A DNA stretch of 11,540 nucleotides from the NCBI RefSeq assembly GCF_029577735.1, contig NZ_JARQTO010000015.1, positions 1 through 11,540 of the forward strand, read 5' to 3'. Of this stretch, positions 1 through 6,121 are shown piece by piece. The stretch comes from Exercitatus varius (GTDB lineage: Bacteria > Pseudomonadota > Gammaproteobacteria > Enterobacterales > Pasteurellaceae). Position 1 is the first letter of the stretch. Each line of letters starts with the position of its first letter. A program made the position numbers and the translations under genes. The notes beneath the pieces are model-generated. The model was given only the letters and a program-made list of their open reading frames with translations, was not told where the DNA came from and ran no database searches.

Positions 1-298
1 CGACGCTGTAAATAATCGGCTCTTAACACTACACAGATTTTTTAATTTGTGTCGAATAAACAAACATAGGTTAAAAGCGTGCGTTATGGCGGAAGACGGT
101 AAAAGTGCGGTCAAAAAAAGAAACGTTTTTTGAACGTTGGCTTTGCCAACGGTGGCGAAGCCATAAGTAATCGCATTGGCGATTACGCATAAAAAAGCAA
201 AGTTTTTTGGGATGTTGCCCAGCCCAAACGGCTCCGTCAGAAGCGAGCAAATTTATATATCAAATTGCGAATAATTTTTTATTTGCTTCTTAGCCGGT
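1..298. other. Intergenic region, no gene recognised
   Basis: I see no convincing coding region here. One plus-strand frame is open from base 2 to about 134 but has no start codon in view and reads into the repeat, so it does not look like a real gene end. Bases 31-52 can form a 9-bp hairpin with one G-U pair and a TTTT loop, without a U-tract on either side. Bases 101-208 are a multi-hairpin repeat described separately. Bases 209-298 are the downstream region of the SnoaL-like gene and hold nothing I can assign. Confidence 0.6.
101..208 (+). repeat. Multi-hairpin intergenic repeat with DNA uptake signal, left copy
   Basis: This is a repeat of about 108 bp whose reverse complement recurs at 11336-11445; the first 96 aligned bases differ at only two positions (121 and 141). 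It starts with an uptake signal AAGTGCGGT (103-111). Several small palindromes follow: CGTTGGC-TTT-GCCAACG (135-151), TGGC-GAA-GCCA (153-163), and a perfect GTAATCGC-ATTG-GCGATTAC (167-186). An A6/T6 pair closes it (191-208). It is REP/BIME-like in organisation, but I do not recognise a named family. It lies downstream of the SnoaL-like gene and could act as an mRNA 3'-end structure or bidirectional terminator, which is inference. Confidence 0.85.
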
Positions 299-312
299 TT
301 ATTTGCCGGCTA
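291..312 (-). other. Hairpin over the stop codon of the SnoaL-like gene
   Basis: TAGCCGG and CCGGCTA form a perfect 7-bp stem with an 8-nt loop that contains the stop codon. On the gene's strand the stem is followed by an A-rich stretch rather than a U-tract, so it is not a canonical intrinsic terminator. It could protect the mRNA end or be a weak termination signal. Confidence 0.35.
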
Positions 313-709
313 AACTTTTGCTGATTTGCAGGCAGCCTTTCCAGCCCCAGTAAATTCGGTGCTTCTGAATCAAGCCGTTCTCGATTTCCATCAATTCCAG
401 AATATCGATTTGTTCGCCGTCGTCCGTTTCCCGCGGGTATTCCCAGACTAAAGTTTTGCCGTCGGTCAGATATTCGCCGGTTCGAAACCATTTCACCAAT
501 TCGTTCGGCCGGCGTTTGGTGCCTTCGCGAATGAAGCGTTCGATTTCCGTTTTTCCCCGTAAGACGCCATCGGTTTTGTCGTCTAAAATGGCGGGAACCA
601 ACGGGCTTTCAAATACGGCGTCTTCGGCATACAACCCGAGCAATCCCTCGGTATTGCGGGATTTTGCGAAGTCGTGCCATTTTTCGAAAATATCCTGAAT
701 GGTGTGCAT
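299..709 (-). CDS. SnoaL / NTF2-like fold protein of unknown function
   Basis: This is a complete 136-residue protein. Its N-terminal helix (about 1-20, MHTIQDIFEKWHDFAKSRN), the LYAEDAVFESP segment (26-36), an internal GKTEIERFI helix, and the final strands with ELMEIENGLIQKHRIYWGW match the cone-shaped NTF2/SnoaL-like fold. Members include ketosteroid isomerase-like enzymes and many uncharacterised small proteins. No signal peptide or membrane segment is visible, so it is probably cytoplasmic. I see no catalytic residues that fix a reaction, so the substrate is unknown. The start is well supported: AAGGAGG lies 4 nt before the ATG. It sits 65 bp after purA with the purA terminator in between and no room for a separate promoter, so it probably depends on read-through or on a promoter inside purA. 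Confidence 0.85.
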   Translation of the reverse strand: MHTIQDIFEKWHDFAKSRNTEGLLGLYAEDAVFESPLVPAILDDKTDGVLRGKTEIERFIREGTKRRPNELVKWFRTGEYLTDGKTLVWEYPRETDDGEQIDILELMEIENGLIQKHRIYWGWKGCLQISKSLAGK

Positions 710-726
710 TTTTCCTCCTTATTTTT

Positions 727-763
727 TGAAAATAAAAAAGCTCATCCGTTGATGAGCTTTAGA
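727..763 (-). terminator. Intrinsic terminator of purA
   Basis: On the minus strand AAAGCTCATC-AACG-GATGAGCTTT forms a perfect 10-bp stem (737-760), followed directly by a T-rich tract (TTTATTTT). It lies 14 bp after the purA stop codon, exactly where a Rho-independent terminator is expected. The T-tract ends only a few bases before the ribosome binding site of the SnoaL-like gene. Confidence 0.9.
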
Positions 764-774
764 AAACAGTCGGA

Positions 775-2073
775 TTAGGCTTTGAACGGATCCTGCAGAA
801 TGATGGTTTCCACGCGGTCCGGACCGGTTGAAAGAATGGCCACCGGTACGCCGGTGACTTCTTCGATACGTTTCACATAATTGTGTACGGCTACCGGTAA
901 TTTATTGTAATCCGTCACGCCGAAGGTATTTTCTTTCCAACCCGGCATACTTTCGTACACCGGTTCCACACCTTCCCAGTCTTTGGCTGAAAGTGGAGCA
1001 TAATCCACCACGTCGCCGTTCGGTAATTTGTAGCCGACGCAGATTTTCACTTCGTCAAATCCGTCCAATACGTCTAATTTTGTCATGCAGAAACCGGAAA
1101 TTGAGTTCACCTGGATTGCGCGACGGATGGCTACGGCATCAAACCAGCCGCAACGGCGCGGACGACCGGTTACTGCGCCGAATTCATTACCTCTGCGGGC
1201 GATTTCTGCGCCCACCGTGTCAAATAATTCTGTCGTAAACGGACCGCCGCCCACGCGGGTACAATAGGCTTTAATGATACCTAACACATAATCGATATTG
1301 CGCGGTCCGAATCCCGCGCCGGTTGCGACGCCGCCGGCCGTGGTGTTGGAACTGGTGACGAACGGATAGGTGCCGTGATCGATGTCTAACATCGCGCCTT
1401 GCGCACCTTCAAATAAGATGTTGTCACCGTTTTTGCGGGCGTTGTCCAAAATCGTGCTGATATCGGCCACCATGCCTAAAATAATATCGGCAATCGCCAT
1501 GACATCATCTAAAGTTTTTTGATAGTCCACCGGTTCGGCTTTGTAGTATTGGACTAGCTGGAAATTATAGTAATCCAGCACATTTTTTAATTTTGCCGCA
1601 AATTTTTCTTTATCGAATAAATCGCTGACACGCAAACCGCGGCGGGCGACTTTATCTTCATAAGCCGGACCGATACCGCGACCAGTGGTACCGATTTTGT
1701 TATTACCCAATGCGGCTTCCCGCGCATGATCCATGGCAACGTGATAAGGCATAATTAACGGGCAGGCTTCGGAAATCAGCAAGCGTTCGCGCACTTTCAC
1801 GCCGCGGCTTTCCAATTCGCCCATTTCCTGCATTAATGCGGACGGAGAAAGCACCACGCCGTTACCGATTAAACAGGTTACGTTATCGTGCAGAATACCG
1901 CTCGGAATTAAACGTAATACGGTTTTTTCGCCGTTGATAATTAAGGTGTGACCCGCGTTATGGCCACCTTGATAACGCACGACGTATTTTACGCGATCGG
2001 TTAATAAATCAACGATTTTGCCTTTGCCTTCATCGCCCCACTGAGCGCCGAGGACTACCACACTTTTACCCAT
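775..2073 (-). CDS. purA: Adenylosuccinate synthetase
   Basis: Catalyses IMP + aspartate + GTP to adenylosuccinate, GDP and phosphate, the first committed step from IMP to AMP, in the cytoplasm as a homodimer. The protein is 432 residues, the same length as the E. coli enzyme. The GTP-binding glycine-rich loop GAQWGDEGKGK is at residues 9-19, with catalytic Asp14. GGHNAGHT carries His42, IGTTGRGIGPAYEDK is the IMP-binding region, and STGPDR lies near the C terminus. The ATG at 2073 is preferred over an in-frame start 22 codons upstream because it gives the conserved MGKSVVVLG terminus and has AGGA about 8 nt upstream. No residue appears missing. A plausible promoter lies in the 80-bp gap behind scrB, and a strong terminator follows. 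It is unrelated in pathway to the sucrose genes upstream, so the neighbourhood is probably positional. Confidence 0.98.
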   Translation of the reverse strand: MGKSVVVLGAQWGDEGKGKIVDLLTDRVKYVVRYQGGHNAGHTLIINGEKTVLRLIPSGILHDNVTCLIGNGVVLSPSALMQEMGELESRGVKVRERLLISEACPLIMPYHVAMDHAREAALGNNKIGTTGRGIGPAYEDKVARRGLRVSDLFDKEKFAAKLKNVLDYYNFQLVQYYKAEPVDYQKTLDDVMAIADIILGMVADISTILDNARKNGDNILFEGAQGAMLDIDHGTYPFVTSSNTTAGGVATGAGFGPRNIDYVLGIIKAYCTRVGGGPFTTELFDTVGAEIARRGNEFGAVTGRPRRCGWFDAVAIRRAIQVNSISGFCMTKLDVLDGFDEVKICVGYKLPNGDVVDYAPLSAKDWEGVEPVYESMPGWKENTFGVTDYNKLPVAVHNYVKRIEEVTGVPVAILSTGPDRVETIILQDPFKA

Positions 2074-2110
2074 AATTTTATCCTGTTGTGTTTGAAAAAT
2101 GATGTGGGTT

Positions 2111-2139
2111 ACTTTACCCGTTTTTCGCTGAAATCTCAA
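2111..2139 (-). promoter_or_regulatory. Predicted sigma-70 promoter of purA
   Basis: On the minus strand TTGAGA (2134-2139) is followed by a 17-bp spacer and TAAAGT (2111-2116). This gives a start near 2104 and a leader of about 30 nt. The match is moderate (5/6 and 4/6). It lies in the short scrB-purA gap where no terminator is visible, so purA may also receive read-through from scrB. Confidence 0.45.
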
Positions 2140-2153
2140 TGTTCAAGCCGGGA

Positions 2154-3602
2154 TTATTTCACGGCAATTACGCGAGGGTGACCGATTGCGATGGATAAAG
2201 TGCGGTCGGTTTTGACGATGTTTTTCCGGTTTTCGATAAAGAAGCGCGAAGTCATCGCCTTTTCGCCCAGATTCAGGAAAATTTCGCATACCGAGCGATC
2301 GAAAAAGAGCTCGACTTGCTGAAGATTCGGGATTTCGCAGTAACGTTGCCCGCCCAGTTTTTCCATCCAATCCGTCTGATCCGTTTGCGAACGATCGATG
2401 CACAGCAAGTTGCCGTCATAAGACAGCGTCAGGGTTTGTTGGCGGTCGTTGCTGAAGAAATTAAGGCGGAAGGGGTGATTCTCCGCATTGAATTTCAGGT
2501 AAGCGCAGTCAAGATCGGGAATTTCTGTCTCACCGGTGAGGCTGACGGATTCAAGTGCGGTCAGATTTTGATAAATTTCTTTCGCCGGTCGCTGTAACAG
2601 ACGATTGCTTTCTGCCCGCAATTCGCGCGGCAAGGTGAGCATGGAATGCCATTTGTATTTATCCGTCGGATAGGTGACATCCGGCAAACCGACCCATGCC
2701 AGCAAAATTGTGCGATTCGCCGTATTGGCGAAGGTTTGCGGCGCATAGAAATCAAAACCTTGATCCAGTTCCGTGATATGTTCGGCACGGAACGTTAAGC
2801 CGTCTAACCGCCCCAAAGCGTAGGTGGCATGGTAATTGTTCTGAAATTGATGAGCTTCGCGGGTTTTACCCTGCGGAGACCAGATAAATAAATCCTGATC
2901 GTCGATTTTCAGTAAATCGGGACATTCCCACATAAAGACGTTTTGATTGTCAAAGGCGGGAATCGCCAGTTCGCCAAGCAGACGCGGGCGATCGTCGAGA
3001 TTATTCATTTCGAACACTACGGCGGTGCCACTCAGATTTTCCCGTTGCGCCCCGCAAATAAAACGGATTTTGCCGTCATCTGCGAAAAACGGTTTCGGAT
3101 CGCGGAAATGTTCGGTATAACCCGCGGGTGAATTTTCCATTAACGGGTGTTTGCCGAGCAGATTTCCCGCTTTGTCGAAAACGGCTAAATTCTGGAATGG
3201 GACGCGTTGGTTATCGCTCGGACGGCGCGTATTGCCGGTATAAAAACAGGCGATTTTGTCGCCGACCGGCAGCGCGCCGCCGGAATAACAACCGTGGCTT
3301 TCAAATAATTCGTCGGGAATGAGATCCTGAGCCTGACGGTAATGGATAAAATCCGTTGTAGTATAGTGTTTCCAGTGTTTCATGCCGTGTAAGGCGTCGA
3401 AAGGAAACCATTGAAAAAATACGTGAAATTTTTCGCCGTCCCAGATTAAACCGTTCGGATCGTTTAGCAAACCTGTGGGCGCGGCAAGGTGATAAACGGG
3501 GCGAAAATCTTGATCATTTTCGACCGCACTTTTTACGCGTTCCAGTTCGCCGGCTTGCGCCGCATGTAAAGATTTGTATTTACCGTTATTGAAAATTATC
3601 AT
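2154..3602 (-). CDS. scrB: Sucrose-6-phosphate hydrolase (GH32 invertase family)
   Basis: Hydrolyses sucrose-6-phosphate, the product of PTS sucrose import, to glucose-6-phosphate and fructose; cytoplasmic, as no signal peptide is seen. The three GH32 catalytic motifs are present: LLNDPNG with nucleophile Asp48, FRDPK with Asp168, and WECPD with acid/base Glu226. The five-bladed propeller occupies roughly residues 35-330 and a C-terminal beta-sandwich follows. At 482 residues it fits ScrB/CscA enzymes. The ATG at 3602 was chosen because the only longer start, a TTG at 3653, begins inside the T-tract of the scrK terminator. No strong Shine-Dalgarno precedes either start, so the exact N terminus is uncertain. 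Three uptake signals lie inside the gene. It follows a fructokinase that would use its fructose product. No sucrose permease or repressor is in the window, and activity on other fructosides cannot be excluded. Confidence 0.92.
   Translation of the reverse strand: MIIFNNGKYKSLHAAQAGELERVKSAVENDQDFRPVYHLAAPTGLLNDPNGLIWDGEKFHVFFQWFPFDALHGMKHWKHYTTTDFIHYRQAQDLIPDELFESHGCYSGGALPVGDKIACFYTGNTRRPSDNQRVPFQNLAVFDKAGNLLGKHPLMENSPAGYTEHFRDPKPFFADDGKIRFICGAQRENLSGTAVVFEMNNLDDRPRLLGELAIPAFDNQNVFMWECPDLLKIDDQDLFIWSPQGKTREAHQFQNNYHATYALGRLDGLTFRAEHITELDQGFDFYAPQTFANTANRTILLAWVGLPDVTYPTDKYKWHSMLTLPRELRAESNRLLQRPAKEIYQNLTALESVSLTGETEIPDLDCAYLKFNAENHPFRLNFFSNDRQQTLTLSYDGNLLCIDRSQTDQTDWMEKLGGQRYCEIPNLQQVELFFDRSVCEIFLNLGEKAMTSRFFIENRKNIVKTDRTLSIAIGHPRVIAVK
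2198..2206 (+). repeat. DNA uptake signal sequence (in scrB)
   Basis: A perfect AAGTGCGGT, the Haemophilus-type uptake signal used in competence, located near the 3' end of scrB. Confidence 0.85.
2553..2561 (+). repeat. DNA uptake signal sequence (in scrB)
   Basis: A perfect AAGTGCGGT inside the part of scrB that encodes the C-terminal beta-sandwich. Confidence 0.85.
3523..3531 (-). repeat. DNA uptake signal sequence (in scrB)
   Basis: A perfect uptake signal in reverse orientation (ACCGCACTT on the plus strand), followed on the plus strand by TTT as in the extended motif. It lies in the 5' part of scrB, encoding the variable N-terminal segment. Confidence 0.85.
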
Positions 3603-3650
3603 AAATAAAAAGTAACCGAAATTGTGAGGAAGTTCATTAAATACCGAATG

Positions 3651-3677
3651 CAAAAAAGGTGAGCCCGAAAGCCCACC
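3651..3677 (-). terminator. Intrinsic terminator of scrK
   Basis: On the minus strand GGTGGGC-TTTCGG-GCTCACC forms a 7-bp stem with one G-U pair, followed directly by TTTTTT. It begins 6 bp after the fructokinase stop codon. The T-tract overlaps a TTG that would otherwise be a longer start for scrB, which argues against that start. Confidence 0.8.
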
Positions 3678-3683
3678 CGAAAA

Positions 3684-4613
3684 TTAATTCGCTAAAAACT
3701 CGGCAAGTTGCTGTTGATTCGGCAAAGCGGACATCGCGCCTTTTGCCGTACAGGCTAACGCACCGCAGGCATTGGCTTGTCGGATGATGGTTTTGAGCTG
3801 TTCCGTATTCGTTTGCCAATGCGGATTTAACGCCAATCCCGCCAGCAATCCGCCTACAAAGGCGTCGCCGGCGCCGGTGGTGTCTACCGGTTTCAGGGCT
3901 TTACCGCTGACGATTTCACGGTGACCGTTAAAATGAAATAATGCGCCGTCTTTACCCATCGTCACGATAATGAGTTTTTCCGGATAAAGTACGGTGATTT
4001 TTTCGAACGCCTCGTCCAAGGTTGCGCTGTCGGTTAGTAAGGTTAATTCTTCTTCCGAAAATTTTAATAAGTCCGCTAAAGCGATCGCCTGATTTACCAC
4101 CAGCTTCATTTCGGCGACGGATTTCCACAGACTTTCGCGTAAGTTCGGATCGAAAGAGACTTTGCCGCCCGCCTCGCGAATTTTCTGCATTGCGCGGATT
4201 GTCGCCGTGCGGCTTGGTTCGTTTAACAAGGCGATAGAGCAGCAGTGCAACCATTCGCCCGCCTGAAAGGTCGGTAAATCATGATGGTCTAAGAATTGGT
4301 CCGCACTCGGATTCACCATAAAGGTAAAATTGCGCTCGCCGTTATCCAAACCGACTACTACCGTTGAAGTGCGATGGTCGGGGTCGAGGTGCATAAAATC
4401 CGTATTGACGTTTTCCGCTTTCAGCGTTTGTTGCATAAATTCGCCGAGAGGATCTTTTCCCACGCGCCCGATAAACGCACTCGGCACGCCCAACCGCGCC
4501 ACGCCTACCGCTACGTTAGCGGGTGCACCGCCGGCGCATTTTAAATAATGTTGCTCGCCGTCAGGAATTAAATCCACCACCGCGTCGCCGAGAACCCAGA
4601 TTTTGTTTGCCAT
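3684..4613 (-). CDS. scrK: PfkB-family fructokinase
   Basis: Probably phosphorylates fructose to fructose-6-phosphate with ATP in the cytoplasm, passing the fructose released by the neighbouring sucrose-6-phosphate hydrolase into glycolysis. The 309-residue length is typical of ScrK/CscK enzymes. PfkB signature 1 is seen as AGGAPANVAVG (27-37), and signature 2 as DTTGAGDAFVGG with catalytic-base Asp250 in GAGD. The ATG at 4613 has AAGGGGA about 8 nt upstream; a longer GTG start lies inside an uptake signal in the preceding terminator and is unlikely. The family also contains ribokinase and 2-keto-3-deoxygluconate kinase, and the assignment to fructose rests on overall similarity and on the scrB neighbour. 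There are terminators both before and after the gene and no clear promoter, so how it is transcribed is not obvious. Confidence 0.88.
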   Translation of the reverse strand: MANKIWVLGDAVVDLIPDGEQHYLKCAGGAPANVAVGVARLGVPSAFIGRVGKDPLGEFMQQTLKAENVNTDFMHLDPDHRTSTVVVGLDNGERNFTFMVNPSADQFLDHHDLPTFQAGEWLHCCSIALLNEPSRTATIRAMQKIREAGGKVSFDPNLRESLWKSVAEMKLVVNQAIALADLLKFSEEELTLLTDSATLDEAFEKITVLYPEKLIIVTMGKDGALFHFNGHREIVSGKALKPVDTTGAGDAFVGGLLAGLALNPHWQTNTEQLKTIIRQANACGALACTAKGAMSALPNQQQLAEFLAN

Positions 4614-4635
4614 AAACTTCCCCTTAAAAAACAGG

Positions 4636-4682
4636 TAAAAAACTGACCGCACTTTTTGTCTTTTCGCTGTAAAGTGCGGTCA
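4636..4682 (-). terminator. tyrS terminator formed by two inverted DNA uptake signals
   Basis: TGACCGCACTTT (4644-4655) and AAAGTGCGGTCA (4671-4682) are perfect 12-base inverted copies, each containing a full uptake signal (4646-4654 and 4672-4680). On the minus strand the stem has a 15-nt loop and is followed by GTTTTTT. It starts 9 bp after the tyrS stop. Inverted uptake-signal pairs used as terminators are well known in Haemophilus and Neisseria. Confidence 0.88.
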
Positions 4683-4691
4683 AATTTCGCT

Positions 4692-5879
4692 TTATTTTAC
4701 CGTGACACGTGCAAATTTACGCTTACCGACTTGATAAACGAACGTGCCTTGTCGTGCATTTTGACGAACGTCTTCCACTTTTTCGCCGTCGATTTTGACG
4801 CCGCCTTGTTGAGCGGAACGTATCGCTTCGGACGTGGAGGCCACAAGACCGGCTTCTTTTAACAGCGTAGCTAAACCGATTTCGCCTTCAAAGGTGAATT
4901 CCGGCATTTCGTCCGGTATGGCGCCTTTTTGGAAGCGGTTGATAAATTCCTGTTCCGCAGCCTCTGCCGCCGCTTGATCGTGGAAACGGGCGATTAATTC
5001 TTTCGCCAGTAAAATTTTTACATCACGCGGATTTTTGCCGGCTTTCACGTCCGCTTTCAGCCGTTCGATTTCGGTCAACGGACGGAATGACAGCAGGTTG
5101 TACCAATCCCACATTAAGTCGTCGGAAATAGACATTACTTTACCGAACATGTCGTTTGGCGCGTCTGTCACGCCGATGTAGTTGCCTAAGGATTTAGACA
5201 TTTTTTTCTCGCCGTCTAAGCCCACCAATAACGGCAACGTGATGGCAACCTGCGGTTTTTTGCCGGCGGATTTTTGCAGCTCGCGCCCCACTAACAGATT
5301 GAATTTTTGATCGGTTCCGCCAAGTTCTACGTCGGCCTCTAAAGCGACGGAATCGTAACCCTGCAATAACGGATAAATGAATTCGTGAATTGCGATAGGT
5401 TGTTGATTGGAAAAGCGTTTTTTGAAATCGTCACGTTCCAGCATGCGGGCAACGGTATAGTTTGAAGCTAAACGAATCATACCTTCCGTACCTAATTGAC
5501 CCAACCATTCGGAGTTGAAGACGATACGGGTTTTCTGCGGATCTAAAATTTTGAAGATTTGCTCTTTGTATGTTTCTGCGTTGCGCAACACATCTTCACG
5601 GCTGAGCGGCGGCCGAGTGCTGTTTTTGCCGGACGGATCGCCCACCATGCCGGTGAAGTCGCCGATCAAGAAAATTACTTCGTGACCGAAATTCTGGAAT
5701 TGACGCAATTTATTTAAGACGACGGTGTGGCCAAGATGAATATCCGGCGCGGTCGGGTCGGCTCCGAGTTTTACTTTTAACGGACGGTTTTCTTTTAATT
5801 TCTCAATTAAATCCGCTTCGGATAAAATTTCATCAACGCCGCGCTTTAGTTCCGCGAGAACGGTATTCAAATCAGTCAT
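4692..5879 (-). CDS. tyrS: Tyrosyl-tRNA synthetase
   Basis: Class I aminoacyl-tRNA synthetase that charges tRNA-Tyr with tyrosine using ATP; cytoplasmic homodimer. In the 395-residue protein the HIGH-type motif is HLGH at residues 48-51, inside GADPTAPDIHLGHTVVL. The tyrosine-pocket segment ELGGTDQKFN is at 185-194, and the KMSKS loop is KMSKS at 226-230. The last ~60 residues form an S4-type RNA-binding domain (SEAIRSAQQGGVKIDGEKV). The length and motif spacing suggest the TyrS subgroup typical of Haemophilus-like species, rather than the longer E. coli enzyme with its HVGH-type spacing. The ATG at 5879 has TTAGGA about 8 nt upstream. It appears monocistronic: a promoter candidate lies just upstream and an uptake-signal terminator directly follows. 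No T-box is seen or expected. Confidence 0.97.
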   Translation of the reverse strand: MTDLNTVLAELKRGVDEILSEADLIEKLKENRPLKVKLGADPTAPDIHLGHTVVLNKLRQFQNFGHEVIFLIGDFTGMVGDPSGKNSTRPPLSREDVLRNAETYKEQIFKILDPQKTRIVFNSEWLGQLGTEGMIRLASNYTVARMLERDDFKKRFSNQQPIAIHEFIYPLLQGYDSVALEADVELGGTDQKFNLLVGRELQKSAGKKPQVAITLPLLVGLDGEKKMSKSLGNYIGVTDAPNDMFGKVMSISDDLMWDWYNLLSFRPLTEIERLKADVKAGKNPRDVKILLAKELIARFHDQAAAEAAEQEFINRFQKGAIPDEMPEFTFEGEIGLATLLKEAGLVASTSEAIRSAQQGGVKIDGEKVEDVRQNARQGTFVYQVGKRKFARVTVK

Positions 5880-5915
5880 GGGTTTTCCTAATGGAGTAAA
5901 AATAATTAGGAGGTT

Positions 5916-5943
5916 ATTATAGTAAATATTGAGGAAATGAAAA
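5916..5943 (-). promoter_or_regulatory. Predicted sigma-70 promoter of tyrS
   Basis: On the minus strand a perfect TATAAT (5916-5921) is preceded, with a 16-bp spacer, by TTTTCA (5938-5943, 4/6). The start would fall near 5909, giving a leader of about 30 nt before the tyrS ATG. It lies downstream of the terminator at 5976-6009, so tyrS seems insulated from putP. Confidence 0.55.
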
Positions 5944-5975
5944 GGTTTAAAGCGGAATCCTTAAGTTTTAGGCAA

Positions 5976-6009
5976 GAAAAAGGCGTTTCCTTGTGGGGGG
6001 AGAAACGCC
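5976..6009 (-). terminator. Intrinsic terminator shared by putP and the candidate small RNA
   Basis: On the minus strand GGCGTTTC (6002-6009) pairs perfectly with GAAACGCC (5982-5989) around a 12-nt loop TCCCCCCACAAG, followed directly by TTTTTCTT. It would end putAP read-through and also any transcript from the promoter at 6050-6078. The loop is strikingly C-rich. Confidence 0.88.
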
Positions 6010-6043
6010 GAAGTTGGAGTGATTATCTATTATTGTTTGAATG
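5976..6043 (-). ncRNA. Candidate iron-repressed small RNA
   Basis: Predicted from architecture only. A near-consensus minus-strand promoter (6050-6078) would start RNA close to 6043, and the terminator at 5976-6009 would end it, giving about 65-70 nt. The transcript would have an A/U-rich, apparently unstructured 5' half of about 33 nt, then the GC stem with a six-C loop and a U-tract suitable for Hfq. There is no ATG or ribosome binding site in it, so a peptide is unlikely. Fur-box-like sites over the promoter suggest expression under iron limitation, as for RyhB in enterics and the Fur-controlled small RNAs reported in Haemophilus and Aggregatibacter. I cannot tell whether it is homologous to any of those. 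An alternative is a regulated leader feeding into tyrS through terminator read-through. Confidence 0.55.
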
Positions 6044-6049
6044 GCTCAC

Positions 6050-6078
6050 ATGATAATCGTTCTCAAATGTGGTGTCAA
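6050..6078 (-). promoter_or_regulatory. Strong predicted sigma-70 promoter in the putP-tyrS gap
   Basis: On the minus strand there is a perfect -35 TTGACA (6073-6078), exactly 17 bp of spacer, and TATCAT as -10 (6050-6055, 5/6). This is the best promoter match in the window. It lies after the putP stop codon and about 40 bp before a terminator, with no gene between. Confidence 0.7.
6051..6065. promoter_or_regulatory. Fur-box-like operator overlapping the -10 and spacer
   Basis: TGATAATCGTTCTCA matches the Fur 7-1-7 consensus TGATAAT-N-ATTATCA at 12 of 14 informative positions. It overlaps the -10 hexamer and spacer of the promoter at 6050-6078, where Fur-Fe would block RNA polymerase. Confidence 0.55.
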
Positions 6079-6085
6079 TACTAAA

Positions 6086-6100
6086 TGAAAATAATTCTCA
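6086..6100. promoter_or_regulatory. Second Fur-box-like operator upstream of the -35
   Basis: TGAAAATAATTCTCA also matches the Fur 7-1-7 consensus at 12 of 14 positions. It lies 7 bp upstream of the -35 hexamer and 35 bp from the first site, in the same orientation. Two such sites around one promoter are more convincing than either alone. Confidence 0.5.
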
Positions 6101-6121
6101 AATATTTTGCAAGTAAACCTC

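Noticed and set aside
31..52. Hairpin with TTTT loop as a terminator
   Set aside because: The stem is AT-rich and no U-tract follows on either strand.
2..134. Open plus-strand frame at the left edge as the end of an upstream gene
   Set aside because: It reads through the uptake signal and into the repeat, has no recognisable protein character, and could be open by chance at this length.
993..1267. Plus-strand open frames inside purA (and similar ones inside scrB, scrK and putA)
   Set aside because: They lie fully antisense to well-conserved genes, lack ribosome binding sites and give low-complexity Arg/Ser/Pro-rich proteins typical of shadow frames.
2117..2133. Possible PurR operator upstream of purA
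   Set aside because: The stretch GCGAAAAACGGG only loosely resembles the PurR palindrome and its second half does not match.
2074..2139. Longer purA frame with 22 extra residues
   Set aside because: It passes through the predicted promoter; the ATG at 2073 gives the conserved 432-residue protein.
3603..3653. Longer scrB start at a TTG (499 residues)
   Set aside because: The TTG overlaps the U-tract of the scrK terminator, has no ribosome binding site, and the extra 17 residues do not look like a GH32 N terminus.
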